From Planctomycetota bacterium (GTDB lineage Bacteria; Planctomycetota; Planctomycetia; Pirellulales; UBA1268): DNA of 60,346 nt. Position 1 is the first letter of the stretch; each line of letters starts with the position of its first letter. Of this stretch, positions 19,083-27,042 are shown piece by piece. The stretch lies in the NCBI GenBank assembly GCA_029978905.1, contig JAPOIM010000015.1, forward strand, positions 1 through 60,346, written 5' to 3'. Made by a program: the position numbers and the translations under genes. Below the pieces are notes generated by a model that searched no databases, was not told the origin of the DNA, and saw only the letters and a program-made list of their open reading frames with translations.

Positions 19083-19901
19083 TTACTTCAGCGAGGCCAT
19101 GAACGTGGTGATCGCGTCGTTGACAGCCAATGGTTGCTCCAGCGGCGCCATGTGGCCGGCATCCTTGATTTCGACGAACGCCGATTGCGGAGCGAGGCTC
19201 GCGGCGTGCTGCATCTCATCGGGGGGAGTGATCACGTCTTCCGAGCCACAGAGCCAGAGCGAGGGGCAGGAGAGCGAGGGGAGCAGTGCGGTGGAGTCGG
19301 TCCTCGCGGCCATCGCCAGCAACGCCGCCGCAACCGCGTCGGCGCTCGACGCCACCATGATCGAGCGGGTGTTTTCCACGACGTCTGGCTGTCGTTCGAA
19401 CGTTTCGCCGGCAAAAAGTTTGCTGTGCATCGCGTCAGCCACCGTGGCCACGCCACCTTTACGAACGATCGCCACCATCCGGTGCCTGTTGTCGCGGGCG
19501 TCGTCGGTGTCGGCGGCAGCCCGCGTGTCGCAGAAAATCAGGCCTCGCAGCCGCTGTGGCATAAGGGCCGCGAAGCGAAAGGCGATGTAGCCCCCCATGG
19601 AAAGCCCGCAGAGCACGACCGGTTCTTGCAGCTCGAGCACGTCGAGCATCGTCGTCAGGTCGTGAGCAAAGTCGTCGAGGGAGCCCACGGGCTCGCTCCC
19701 CAACGACTGTCCAAAGCCACGCAAGTCGGGGGCGATCACGCGGTGATGGGGGGAGAGCCCCCGTAACTGTCCCAGCCACATGCGGTGGTCGAGCGGGAAG
19801 CCATGCAGGCAGACGAGCGCTGGCCCTTGGCCGGCTTCATGCACGTTGAGTGTGCCGCCGGTGGGGAGTGGGATCTTGTGGCAGGTGGTGGGCACGGGCA
19901 T
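19083..19901 (-). CDS. Alpha/beta-hydrolase fold esterase/lactonase
   Basis: A 272-residue cytosolic alpha/beta hydrolase. The oxyanion-hole HGFP is in LVCLHGFPLDHRMW, the nucleophile elbow is GLSMG in LCGLSMGGYIAF, the acid is in LWLCGSEDVITP and the catalytic His in DAGHMAPLE. The arrangement matches 3-oxoadipate enol-lactonase/epoxide hydrolase-like enzymes; the substrate is unknown. The start at 19901 is preferred because GAGAGG lies 7-12 nt upstream and the longer in-frame extension is not family-like. It begins 10 nt after the stop of the HAD gene, so the two are cotranscribed. Confidence 0.88.
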   Translation of the reverse strand: MPVPTTCHKIPLPTGGTLNVHEAGQGPALVCLHGFPLDHRMWLGQLRGLSPHHRVIAPDLRGFGQSLGSEPVGSLDDFAHDLTTMLDVLELQEPVVLCGLSMGGYIAFRFAALMPQRLRGLIFCDTRAAADTDDARDNRHRMVAIVRKGGVATVADAMHSKLFAGETFERQPDVVENTRSIMVASSADAVAAALLAMAARTDSTALLPSLSCPSLWLCGSEDVITPPDEMQHAASLAPQSAFVEIKDAGHMAPLEQPLAVNDAITTFMASLK

Positions 19902-19911
19902 CGCGAACCTC

Positions 19912-20622
19912 TCAGGTGGCGGGAGAAAGCAGCGGCAGAATCCGAGGGTCGCCAAGCGACTCCGCAACCAATCTCGCTCCGCTGAAGTCGTGCCGACGGC
20001 TGTGTCCACCAGGCACCGCGACCACCACAGCCCCCGCAGCTACCGCGGCCCGACAGCCGGCTGCCGAGTCTTCAAACACAAGCATGCGTGCGGGCTCCAC
20101 GCCATGGCGGGCCGCAGCCGTCAGGTAGATCTCTGGATCCGGCTTCCCGTGGGTGACGTCGTTGCAGGTCAGCACAAAATCAAGACGCCCGCGGAGCTGG
20201 ATGCGGTCGAGCACATCGTGGGCGAAGTCGGGCCCGCTGCTTGTGGCGACCGCCCTGGGTAGCCCGCGTTGCTCAAGTTCGGCAACCAAAGCCATCGCTC
20301 CAGGCATGGGGGCCAGGCGGTCGTCGAGCAGGCTTTGGAAGATCTCTTTCGTTTCGGCCGCGAGCGTCTCAACGGTGTCGTCGAGGCCATGCCACTCGAT
20401 CATGACGCCGAGGGCGACCTGCTGCGGCCGGCCCATCATCGCGTCGAGCAGGTCGGCATCGAACGAGCAGCCACGACGGCGGAGCAGTTCGGTGCCGACA
20501 TCCTGATAGAGCTCCTCGGTGTTCACGAGGAGACCGTCGAGGTCGAAGGCGACTGCGGCGATCGGGGGTGAGGCGGCCGCGTCGGAGTCGAACATCAAGT
20601 TTCCAGTATCTTGCTGGGGCAT
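19912..20622 (-). CDS. HAD-superfamily hydrolase, beta-phosphoglucomutase-like
   Basis: A 236-residue HAD subfamily IA enzyme. Motif I FDLDGLLVNTEE holds the nucleophilic and acid/base Asp; a four-helix cap follows; motif II is ATSSGP, motif III Lys is in HGKPDPEIY, and motif IV is VFEDSAAGCRAA. The pattern fits phosphoglycolate or sugar-phosphate phosphatases and beta-phosphoglucomutases; the assignment within the family is not possible by eye. The N-terminal ~20 residues before motif I are non-conserved, and an alternative ATG at 20595 is equally plausible. Confidence 0.88.
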   Translation of the reverse strand: MPQQDTGNLMFDSDAAASPPIAAVAFDLDGLLVNTEELYQDVGTELLRRRGCSFDADLLDAMMGRPQQVALGVMIEWHGLDDTVETLAAETKEIFQSLLDDRLAPMPGAMALVAELEQRGLPRAVATSSGPDFAHDVLDRIQLRGRLDFVLTCNDVTHGKPDPEIYLTAAARHGVEPARMLVFEDSAAGCRAAVAAGAVVVAVPGGHSRRHDFSGARLVAESLGDPRILPLLSPAT

Positions 20623-20796
20623 CTCAGGTTGGGAAAACAGCCTCTACCGTGCAGGATACTGCATGCGGCCACGAATCAACCATGATCGGTGTCGGTGGCC
20701 GATCAAAGCGGGCGTCGGGCGCAACGTGGGGAAAGTGCCCGGAGCCTCGGCCGCGGCTCCGGCCGCACTCTGGGAGCCAGATCAGGACACAGGCGG

Positions 20797-21552
20797 ATGC
20801 TTCTCTTCAAAATTCTGTTGCTCGCAGCGGTCCTGTATGCGGCAGTCTGCCTGTTCTTCTATGTCTTTCAGCGGTCCTTTATTTACCGCCCAACGCCGCT
20901 GATGCCGGAGCATGCAGGGGCGATGGTCGTTGAGCGACCAGACGCGGCGATCCGGGTTTCCGCGAAGCCGCGCGTAGGCACCAAGGCGCTGCTGTTCTTC
21001 GGTGGTAATGCGGAAGACGTGGGCATCACTGTGCCCAAACTTGCGGAACTCTTTCCCGAGCGGGCGATCTATGGGATGCACTACCGAGGCTACAGCGGAA
21101 GTTCGGGGCGGGCTTCAGAAGCAGGCCTGCGCGATGACGCCCGGGCGGTGTTTGCGATGGTGCGTGAGCGTCATCCGAACGTGATGCTGGTGGGGCGAAG
21201 CCTTGGCAGCAGCATTGCCATCGGGCTGGCCGCGGAGCACACCGTGTCGCGGCTTGTGCTGATCGCGCCCTTTGAGAGCATTCTTCGCATCGCGGCTCGC
21301 ACTGCGCCCTTTTTGCCGATGCGTCTCTTGCTGCGCGACCGCTACGAGTCGTGGCGATATGCCCCTCGCGTGACCTGCCCCACGCTCTTGCTGGCGGCAT
21401 CGCACGACGAGCTCGTGCCCATGCAAGACACGCAACGGCTTCAGGATGCGTTCCGTCCTGGCGTGTCCACACTGCGGGTGATGGAGGGGACCGATCACAA
21501 CACAGTGGCGAGCGTGCCGGCGTTTTACGAAGCGTTGTTGGATGGTCGCTGA
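20797..21552 (+). CDS. Membrane-anchored alpha/beta hydrolase (BEM46/ABHD17-like)
   Basis: A 251-residue protein with an N-terminal transmembrane helix (LLLAAVLYAAVCLFFYVFQR, residues about 7-26) followed by an alpha/beta hydrolase domain. FFGGNAEDVG is the oxyanion-hole region, GRSLG in MLVGRSLGSSIAIGLA is the nucleophile elbow, the acid is in LAASHDELVP and the His in EGTDHNT. This is the layout of the BEM46/YfhR family. The start at 20797 was chosen because the hydrophobic anchor begins there; upstream in-frame residues are Arg/Gly-rich and not conserved-looking. Confidence 0.88.
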   Translation: MLLFKILLLAAVLYAAVCLFFYVFQRSFIYRPTPLMPEHAGAMVVERPDAAIRVSAKPRVGTKALLFFGGNAEDVGITVPKLAELFPERAIYGMHYRGYSGSSGRASEAGLRDDARAVFAMVRERHPNVMLVGRSLGSSIAIGLAAEHTVSRLVLIAPFESILRIAARTAPFLPMRLLLRDRYESWRYAPRVTCPTLLLAASHDELVPMQDTQRLQDAFRPGVSTLRVMEGTDHNTVASVPAFYEALLDGR

Positions 21553-21555
21553 CCA

Positions 21556-21831
21556 TCAGTTCCGTGACCGCGTGGAGGTCCAGGCAACGGCCAGCACAAT
21601 CACCAGCCCCACAACCAGCCCTGCCGCGAGGCCTTGGGTGAGCCCGAGGCCAAACCCCAACTGCGTTGGTCGGAAAACCACCTCAGGCGGCACGCGGAAT
21701 ACCATGCGGTAGTAGTCGGGTGTGGCGTAGCCAATCAGTGTGCCAACGACCGCACCGAGCAACCCACCACCGGCTCCACTCGCCAGCGTGATTGCGAATC
21801 CTCGGGCCACAGTCATCGGAGGTGGTTTCAA
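21556..21831 (-). CDS. Small membrane protein with two transmembrane helices
   Basis: A 91-residue protein with two hydrophobic, Gly-rich helices (residues about 13-33 and 61-83) joined by a short loop with ATPDYYRMVFRVPPEVV. The C-terminus TSTRSRN is positively charged. No family recognised. The coding evidence is the amphipathic arrangement, a full reading frame and a gap only 3 nt from the convergent hydrolase gene. Function unknown. Confidence 0.6.
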   Translation of the reverse strand: MKPPPMTVARGFAITLASGAGGGLLGAVVGTLIGYATPDYYRMVFRVPPEVVFRPTQLGFGLGLTQGLAAGLVVGLVIVLAVAWTSTRSRN

Positions 21832-21851
21832 GACAGGCCCTGGGGCATTGG

Positions 21852-21869
21852 GGGAAAGGGGACTTTCCC
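21852..21869. other. Short perfect hairpin upstream of PEP-CTERM gene
   Basis: Inverted repeat GGGAAAG / CTTTCCC with a 4-nt loop lies in the 98-nt spacer between the small membrane protein gene and the PEP-CTERM gene. It could be an operator or a cruciform; nothing in the sequence decides. Confidence 0.4.
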
Positions 21870-21929
21870 AAAGATAGTCGCTGCACGGGCGGTCTCGCCA
21901 AGCAACGGTCGTTTCCGCAAGGAGGCGAG

Positions 21930-22754
21930 ATGGAAGTCGGGGGAGCCGGGGCCGTGCCGCTGGAAGGTGCGCCTTGCCCTTGCAAGAGGAAGCCTGCGCC
22001 CTGTATCGACCCCCGCGACAGGGAGGCGGCCTACTTTCTCAACGGCGACCCCTCGCAGATTGAGAATCGCAACGTCATCTCCTGGCCGACGCTTAGCGAC
22101 TTCACGTCCAACACGAATCGGTCACTCTCGGGCACCCGCACGAACGCCGCGACCAGTTCGGGCATTAGCTTGCTCGCCAATGGCACGTTCTACGTGTTTG
22201 AACGCTCGGCGACTGCGACGGGAACGGTCGACCTCCGTTCGTGGTCTTCGATCGATTCGTACGCGTCGGGCGCTGCCGGCACGCTCGTGGGCACCACGAC
22301 AGCCAGCCTGGGGCCGTCGTCAGGCTTTCATGTGAGCCAGGCAGGAGCGGTGTATTTCCTCGAAGGGGATCCGAGTGTGACGTCGACGAGCAGTCGAACG
22401 CTCTACAGCTGGAGCAGTCTTTCGACGTTCCTTTCCGATACCAATCGCACGAACATTGGCACGACCACACTCGGGGCAGGCTTGGGCCTGTCAGTCGGCG
22501 ACAGCAAGATCTACTTCCTCGAGGGGAGCCCGGTGACCGTCGGGAATAAAAAGATCCTCGAGTGGCCCACGGTTGCAGATTTTCTGGCCGGCACGAATCA
22601 GACGGATTACAACAACGCGAACAGCGGCGCGACAACCACGTCGTCCGGGCTCGCGATCACGCCCACGCCGGTGCCCGAGCCGACCACCACGGTGATGCTC
22701 GTCGCCGCGTTGGTCGCCGTTATCACCTGCCGACGACGGACGCTGGTTTCGTAA
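21930..22754 (+). CDS. PEP-CTERM protein with four repeats, no signal peptide
   Basis: A 274-residue product ending in a textbook PEP-CTERM sorting tail: VPEPTTTVMLVAALVAV followed by CRRR, the substrate signature of exosortase. Before it are four degenerate repeats of roughly 45-55 residues, each with a Y-F-L/V-E-G/R start and a W-S/P-T/S-L/V core (AAYFLNGDPS, TFYVFERSAT, AVYFLEGDPS, KIYFLEGSPV), like a beta-propeller or WG-type repeat domain. GCAAGGAGG just before the ATG at 21930 supports that start. There is no signal peptide: the first 35 residues are Cys/Pro/Lys-rich. PEP-CTERM proteins need one, so this is probably a 5'-truncated or rearranged gene. Confidence 0.7.
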   Translation: MEVGGAGAVPLEGAPCPCKRKPAPCIDPRDREAAYFLNGDPSQIENRNVISWPTLSDFTSNTNRSLSGTRTNAATSSGISLLANGTFYVFERSATATGTVDLRSWSSIDSYASGAAGTLVGTTTASLGPSSGFHVSQAGAVYFLEGDPSVTSTSSRTLYSWSSLSTFLSDTNRTNIGTTTLGAGLGLSVGDSKIYFLEGSPVTVGNKKILEWPTVADFLAGTNQTDYNNANSGATTTSSGLAITPTPVPEPTTTVMLVAALVAVITCRRRTLVS

Positions 22755-22850
22755 CAGGAAAATGGCGGCGCTCTGTCGGCGAGTGCAATGACGCACTTGG
22801 CCCGTCGCGGCATTACAACAGGGTGTGCTTGCCAGTAGGAACCATCGCCC

Positions 22851-24386
22851 ATGACATCGCCGCATCTCCACATCCCGCCGCATCGCTGTTCGCGGCGTGA
22901 GGCGGTTGGCCTGCTCGCTACGGCGGCAGGTAGCTGTGGCGTGGGGCTGTCTGCGATGCCCGCTCTGGGGCGCGAGCCCGCGAATCTGATCCTCGCTGAA
23001 AATGCGAGGCCAGGCACACGCGACTGGATGCTCTCCCGTGTGGAGATTGATCCTGCGACCAGATACCGCAGCCCGGCGATCGAGGGCTGGTGCTCACACG
23101 CGAGCGTGCGGGCGGGCGAGACCCTCACACTTCACGTGAGCACGAGGCCTGCCCGTCGCTTCACAATCGACCTCTATCGCATGGGTTGGTATCGCGGCGA
23201 CGGGGGGCGGCTGGTGGCGAGCCTGGGCGAGTTCGCCGGCACGGAACAGCCTGATCCGCCGGTCGGTGAGAAACGGGTGCGGACGTGTGCCTGGTCTGCA
23301 ACGGCCGAGGTGACGATTGCCGCGGACTGGCCTAGCGGTGTCTACCTCGCGAAGCTCGCCTGCGTGGGATCCGATGGCGAGCCTGGTCCGCAGAGTTATG
23401 CGATCTTCATCATCCGAGACGACCGGCCCGCAGACTTCATTTTTCAGTGCAGCGACTTCACCTGGCAGGCCTACAACCGCTGGCCGAACAACTTCGCGCT
23501 CTACGACGATGGCGATCAGAGTTGGTACTGGGGCGGGGGCGTGAAGGTGGGGTTTGACCGGCCCTACGGCAAGTACTGCCAGATCCTCGACCAGCCCCTG
23601 TCGGTGGGATCGGGTGAGTGGTTTCTCTGGGAGTTTCCTTTTGCCTTCTGGCTGGAGTCCCTCGGGTATGACGTCACCTACATTTCCAACTTCGATACCC
23701 ATCGCGACCCTGCCGGGCTGTTGCGAGCTAAGGGGCTGCTGAGCATCGGCCATGATGAGTATTGGACGATCGAGATGTTTCGCCACGTGCAGGCGGCGAT
23801 TGAGGCTGGTGTGTCGGTGGGCTTCTTCTCGGGCAACGCGGTGTGCGGAAAAATTCTCCTCGACGCACGCCAACGGGCTTTCGAGCGGGTGGGGGTGTTT
23901 GGACCACCGGGCGGCACCAGAGAGTTCGCGTCGATGAGTTCGCTGACGCACGAGCGGCCCTACGGGAACGAACTGATGGGGGCTCACTCCACCGGGCCTG
24001 TGACAGGAGGCGCTGACTGGATCTGCACGGCGGCCGATCACTGGATCTATGCCGGTACCGGCATGCGGATGGGAGACCGGATCCCCGGAGTGATCGGCTG
24101 GGAATGGCATGGAGACCCCGCTCCGATACCCGGCCTTGAGGTCGTGGCCACCGGCCCGACGCAATCCGCCCCTGACACTCCCAACGGGGGCGTGTACACC
24201 GCAACGGTCTACCCTGGTTCGCGAGGTAATATCGTTTTCAACGCGGCCACTTGCTGGTGGGCAGATGGCCTCGCGGCACCGCCTGGGTATGTCCGCCCAA
24301 GCGTCTACACGAGTCCGCAGGGGCCTGATGAAAGGTTGCAGCGGATCACCGCCAACGTGCTCAGCCGGATGCTCTCCCGCGAGTGA
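22851..24386 (+). CDS. Tat-exported DMFase-beta-subunit-like protein
   Basis: A 511-residue protein whose C-terminal two thirds match the N,N-dimethylformamidase beta-subunit C-terminal domain: FQCSDFTWQAYNRW, GVKVGFDRPYGKY, YDVTYISNFDTHRDP, LSIGHDEYWTIEMF, SVGFFSGNAVCGKI and the GRNIVFNAATCWWADGLA-like end. The N-terminus has a Tat-like leader (SRREAVGLLATAAGSCGVG). Between them is a beta-rich domain (SVRAGETLTLHVSTRPARRFTIDLYRMGWYRGDGG). In true DMFase the large subunit carries an iron-binding catalytic site; no small-subunit gene is adjacent, so an amidohydrolase activity is only a possibility. Confidence 0.85.
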   Translation: MTSPHLHIPPHRCSRREAVGLLATAAGSCGVGLSAMPALGREPANLILAENARPGTRDWMLSRVEIDPATRYRSPAIEGWCSHASVRAGETLTLHVSTRPARRFTIDLYRMGWYRGDGGRLVASLGEFAGTEQPDPPVGEKRVRTCAWSATAEVTIAADWPSGVYLAKLACVGSDGEPGPQSYAIFIIRDDRPADFIFQCSDFTWQAYNRWPNNFALYDDGDQSWYWGGGVKVGFDRPYGKYCQILDQPLSVGSGEWFLWEFPFAFWLESLGYDVTYISNFDTHRDPAGLLRAKGLLSIGHDEYWTIEMFRHVQAAIEAGVSVGFFSGNAVCGKILLDARQRAFERVGVFGPPGGTREFASMSSLTHERPYGNELMGAHSTGPVTGGADWICTAADHWIYAGTGMRMGDRIPGVIGWEWHGDPAPIPGLEVVATGPTQSAPDTPNGGVYTATVYPGSRGNIVFNAATCWWADGLAAPPGYVRPSVYTSPQGPDERLQRITANVLSRMLSRE

Positions 24387-24430
24387 GCAGCCTGTGGCAA
24401 TTTGTCGCAGAGGGAATCGTCGAAGGACCG

Positions 24431-25507
24431 TCAGTAGGTGGCGCCGAGTTGCAGCATGAGCGCGTCGGTGGGATTGAACTCTGCCACGCCGTTGGCCGAG
24501 ATCGTGCGGGCAAAGACGTAGCCCACCTCCGCCACACCCGCCACGGTGCGGCTCTTGAACCACTCCAGTCCGAGGATGGCCCGCAGGTCGCTGGAGGTGA
24601 CGACTGCTGTCGTGTCGTCGGGAAGCGTGATGGCCCAGGTGCCACCACCAAACTGACACGCCGTGTAGGCCCAGGCAGCACCTCCCCCAGTGAACGTGCG
24701 GAGGCGACGTGCGAAGCGAGACCGGGGCACGAGCAGTTCCAGGCGGGTGGCGTCGTTGGGCGTCCACACCAGCCCGCCCACTGGCAGCACTTGCATGTCG
24801 AGCTGCCGCACGACCGCAGCCCCCGCAAGCAGTGTCCAGGTCTTGGTGACGGCGATGTCGACGAGCCCCCAGCCGGTGAGCTGAAAGGCGCGCGAGTTCA
24901 ACGACTTGTAGTCGCCATACACGCCTGGTGTGATGCCAAAGGCAAATCCCCAGCGATCGGTGATCGGGGTTCGCCACGACACGTCGATGTACGAATCAAA
25001 CACGGTCGACGGGAGAACGAGGTCGTCGGGCGACTGCCAGAAGTGAAACCCAAAGCCCGGGGTTACGAGCAACGCGGGGAGGTCGTCGAACCAGACCGGG
25101 GCGAACGAGGTGGTGATCGGCACGTCAGTGTTGCCGAAACCGTTGGCGCCATTCTTCGGCACCCAGGTGGCCGCCAAGGTGCGGGCGTACCAAAAGGGTG
25201 TCTGCCCGGCCGGTCGCTGTTCGTTCCAGTGGCCACCGAGGTCATCAACCAGCGGGCCTTGGCCAGGCGCAATCGGGGTCGCGGGCACGATCGCACCCGT
25301 CAAGACGACGTCGCTGTCTGCGGCGTCGTCCGGCACCGGGAGAAAAGTCAGGATGTCGCTCTCGATGGCGTTGGCTTCGATGGGGGCCGTGAAGATCGCC
25401 TCAACTTCGCTCGCCGCGGTTCGCGTCGGCAAGCCACACCAGACGGCGATCGCAATCGCGATGGCGTAGGGCAACTGCCAGTGGTGAGATCGGGAGGCCG
25501 TGAGCAT
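24431..25507 (-). CDS. Putative outer-membrane beta-barrel protein (DUF6268-like)
   Basis: A 358-residue secreted protein. The start at 25507 gives a signal peptide (residues about 9-32, ending TRTAAS). The rest alternates hydrophobic and polar residues in a beta-barrel pattern with many aromatic-rich strands (VTPGFGFHFWQSP, YIDVSWRTPITDRWGFAFGITPGVYGDY, WTLLAGAAVVRQLDMQVLPVGGLVW) and ends in an aromatic residue (LQLGATY), as outer-membrane barrels often do. It resembles planctomycete DUF6268 family proteins, but that assignment is from memory of the pattern, not a search. Function unknown. Confidence 0.75.
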   Translation of the reverse strand: MLTASRSHHWQLPYAIAIAIAVWCGLPTRTAASEVEAIFTAPIEANAIESDILTFLPVPDDAADSDVVLTGAIVPATPIAPGQGPLVDDLGGHWNEQRPAGQTPFWYARTLAATWVPKNGANGFGNTDVPITTSFAPVWFDDLPALLVTPGFGFHFWQSPDDLVLPSTVFDSYIDVSWRTPITDRWGFAFGITPGVYGDYKSLNSRAFQLTGWGLVDIAVTKTWTLLAGAAVVRQLDMQVLPVGGLVWTPNDATRLELLVPRSRFARRLRTFTGGGAAWAYTACQFGGGTWAITLPDDTTAVVTSSDLRAILGLEWFKSRTVAGVAEVGYVFARTISANGVAEFNPTDALMLQLGATY

Positions 25508-25798
25508 GTGGCGGTGCGAGGAGGTCCTGCAGCCTAGTGGCAAACACGGCGGGAACCGTATCAACCGCACCCGTGTGGCCACAATGTCGGCCACGGGTTG
25601 GTCGCTCGGTCGGGGCAAACTGGGCAGCCTGGCGTGCTCCACGCTGCCTTGACGCGGCGCAGGCCTCGTTTCATCGTCTCCTCGCGCGCTCGAGGGCCGC
25701 GACTCTGCGGATTTCATCAAGTGGAGGGATCGTGGCGGTCGATCCCCCTCCGTTGCGGAACTGCTGGGGCACACGGTTCGAATCTTGGAGGCTACCCA

Positions 25799-26755
25799 AT
25801 GAAGATTTCCACCGCATGTCGCTTTTCGCACGCACGGCTCGCGCTCGCTGCGTGCGTGGTGGTGCTCACGCCGGTTGCTGCCCTGGCCCAGTCAGGCATC
25901 CTCCACAAGCGGACCTATGCACCGCCGACGGCGAGTTTGGCAGCGACCGCCTCGCCGCTGAGGGCGATGGCTGGCAGCGTTTCGAGTTTGCCCGCGCCTG
26001 CCGATCCAGGGGCCATGCCGCCGGGAGGACCGATGGGGCCCGGTCAAGGATGGGGCGATGCGGTCTCCGGGATTGCCGTGGGTGTGCCGGGTGTCGCGGA
26101 TGGCGCGCCTTCCATGGTGCCTGGATGTGTGCCTGGGTTTCCGGGGCACGACGCACCAGGCTTTGACGGTGGCGCGGTGGTGACGCTGCCTGGGGGCATC
26201 GATGGCGTGGGCGGGGAGGTGCAGATCATGCCTTATCCGTTCTCGCCTGGTGGGTCGCCGCCGGTAGCCCCGATGCCAGGTGCGATCGTTGTCATGCCGG
26301 GCGACATCGACGGCTTCCCCGGAGTGGCGCACGGTCGTGGGCCTGGAGCGGGGCCCGGATTTCGCACGCACGGCGGAGAGGGCTTTAAGCGGGGGGCAGC
26401 GGTGTCGCTGCCTGCCGCAGTCGATGTGGGCGATGGCGTGCAGGTGATGTCTTTGGCTGCGGCACCTGCTGGAGGTCGCCTGGAGTCTGCTCCCGCGGGG
26501 AGCATGACGCGGGCCGCCCAGCCTGGTGGACGCTTGCTGGCACAGCCCCCGGCGAGCGGCCTGCACAAGCATGCGATGGGCGTTCGTGGCAGCGTGAATG
26601 CAGCTCCTGCAGCGGAGGCTGCTGCGGCGCCGGAGAGCGCGGTCGCACGCAGCCGTGCGGTGCCGAGCGTGCAGCCGGTTGGCGTGGTGCGATCGGCCGC
26701 ACCCCTGCGATGGGCCGACCGTCTGCGGTTTTCCTGGCCGGGCAGCAGCAACTAG
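25799..26755 (+). CDS. Secreted Gly/Pro-rich protein with internal repeats
   Basis: A 318-residue product with a clear signal peptide (MKISTACRFSHARLALAACV, then cut after ALA), preceded by GGAGG at a good distance. The mature part is dominated by Gly, Pro, Ala and Val with three imperfect blocks of the form AVVxLPGGIDGxGxxVQxM (GAVVTLPGGIDGVGG near 120-135, AIVVMPGDIDGFPG near 160-175, AAVSLPAAVDVGDG near 200-215). No known domain. The composition suggests an unstructured surface or matrix protein. Codon use matches its neighbours. Function unknown. Confidence 0.75.
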   Translation: MKISTACRFSHARLALAACVVVLTPVAALAQSGILHKRTYAPPTASLAATASPLRAMAGSVSSLPAPADPGAMPPGGPMGPGQGWGDAVSGIAVGVPGVADGAPSMVPGCVPGFPGHDAPGFDGGAVVTLPGGIDGVGGEVQIMPYPFSPGGSPPVAPMPGAIVVMPGDIDGFPGVAHGRGPGAGPGFRTHGGEGFKRGAAVSLPAAVDVGDGVQVMSLAAAPAGGRLESAPAGSMTRAAQPGGRLLAQPPASGLHKHAMGVRGSVNAAPAAEAAAAPESAVARSRAVPSVQPVGVVRSAAPLRWADRLRFSWPGSSN

Positions 26756-26827
26756 ATCCGGCGTTCGCTCTCGCGAGAAGACGCAGAACGCTGCGCGACC
26801 CCGCAACATACGGTTGTCGCATGAAAA

Positions 26828-26902
26828 TCGGGGCGACTGGATTCGAACCAGCGACCTCTACGTCCCGAACGTAGCGCTCTAGCCAGGCTGAGCTACGCCC
26901 CG
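26828..26902 (-). tRNA. tRNA-Pro(CGG)
   Basis: The minus strand folds into a complete cloverleaf: 7-bp acceptor stem (CGGGGCG with CGCCCCG), U8-A9, D-arm GCTC...GAGC, anticodon stem CTACG/CGTAG enclosing loop TTCGGGA with anticodon CGG, T-arm GCTGG-TTCGAAT-CCAGT, discriminator A73. CCA is not encoded; a T-run follows the discriminator base and may serve in termination. Confidence 0.95.
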
Positions 26903-27042
26903 ATCTGGCGGAGACATGACCGGTTGTGCCGATCACCTTTCCACGAAAAGCAGCCTACACAGCCGCTAGGACGCGGACAATCGCAGCCAGCGAAGTCCGG
27001 GCTGCCGATGCCGAAGATCTCGTTTCGCGGCCGGCCCGCGCG

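Noticed and set aside
23094..24977. 627-codon minus-strand frame across the DMFase-like gene
   Set aside because: Composition (His/Arg-rich) and lack of any motif mark it as antisense; it also runs into the neighbouring gene.
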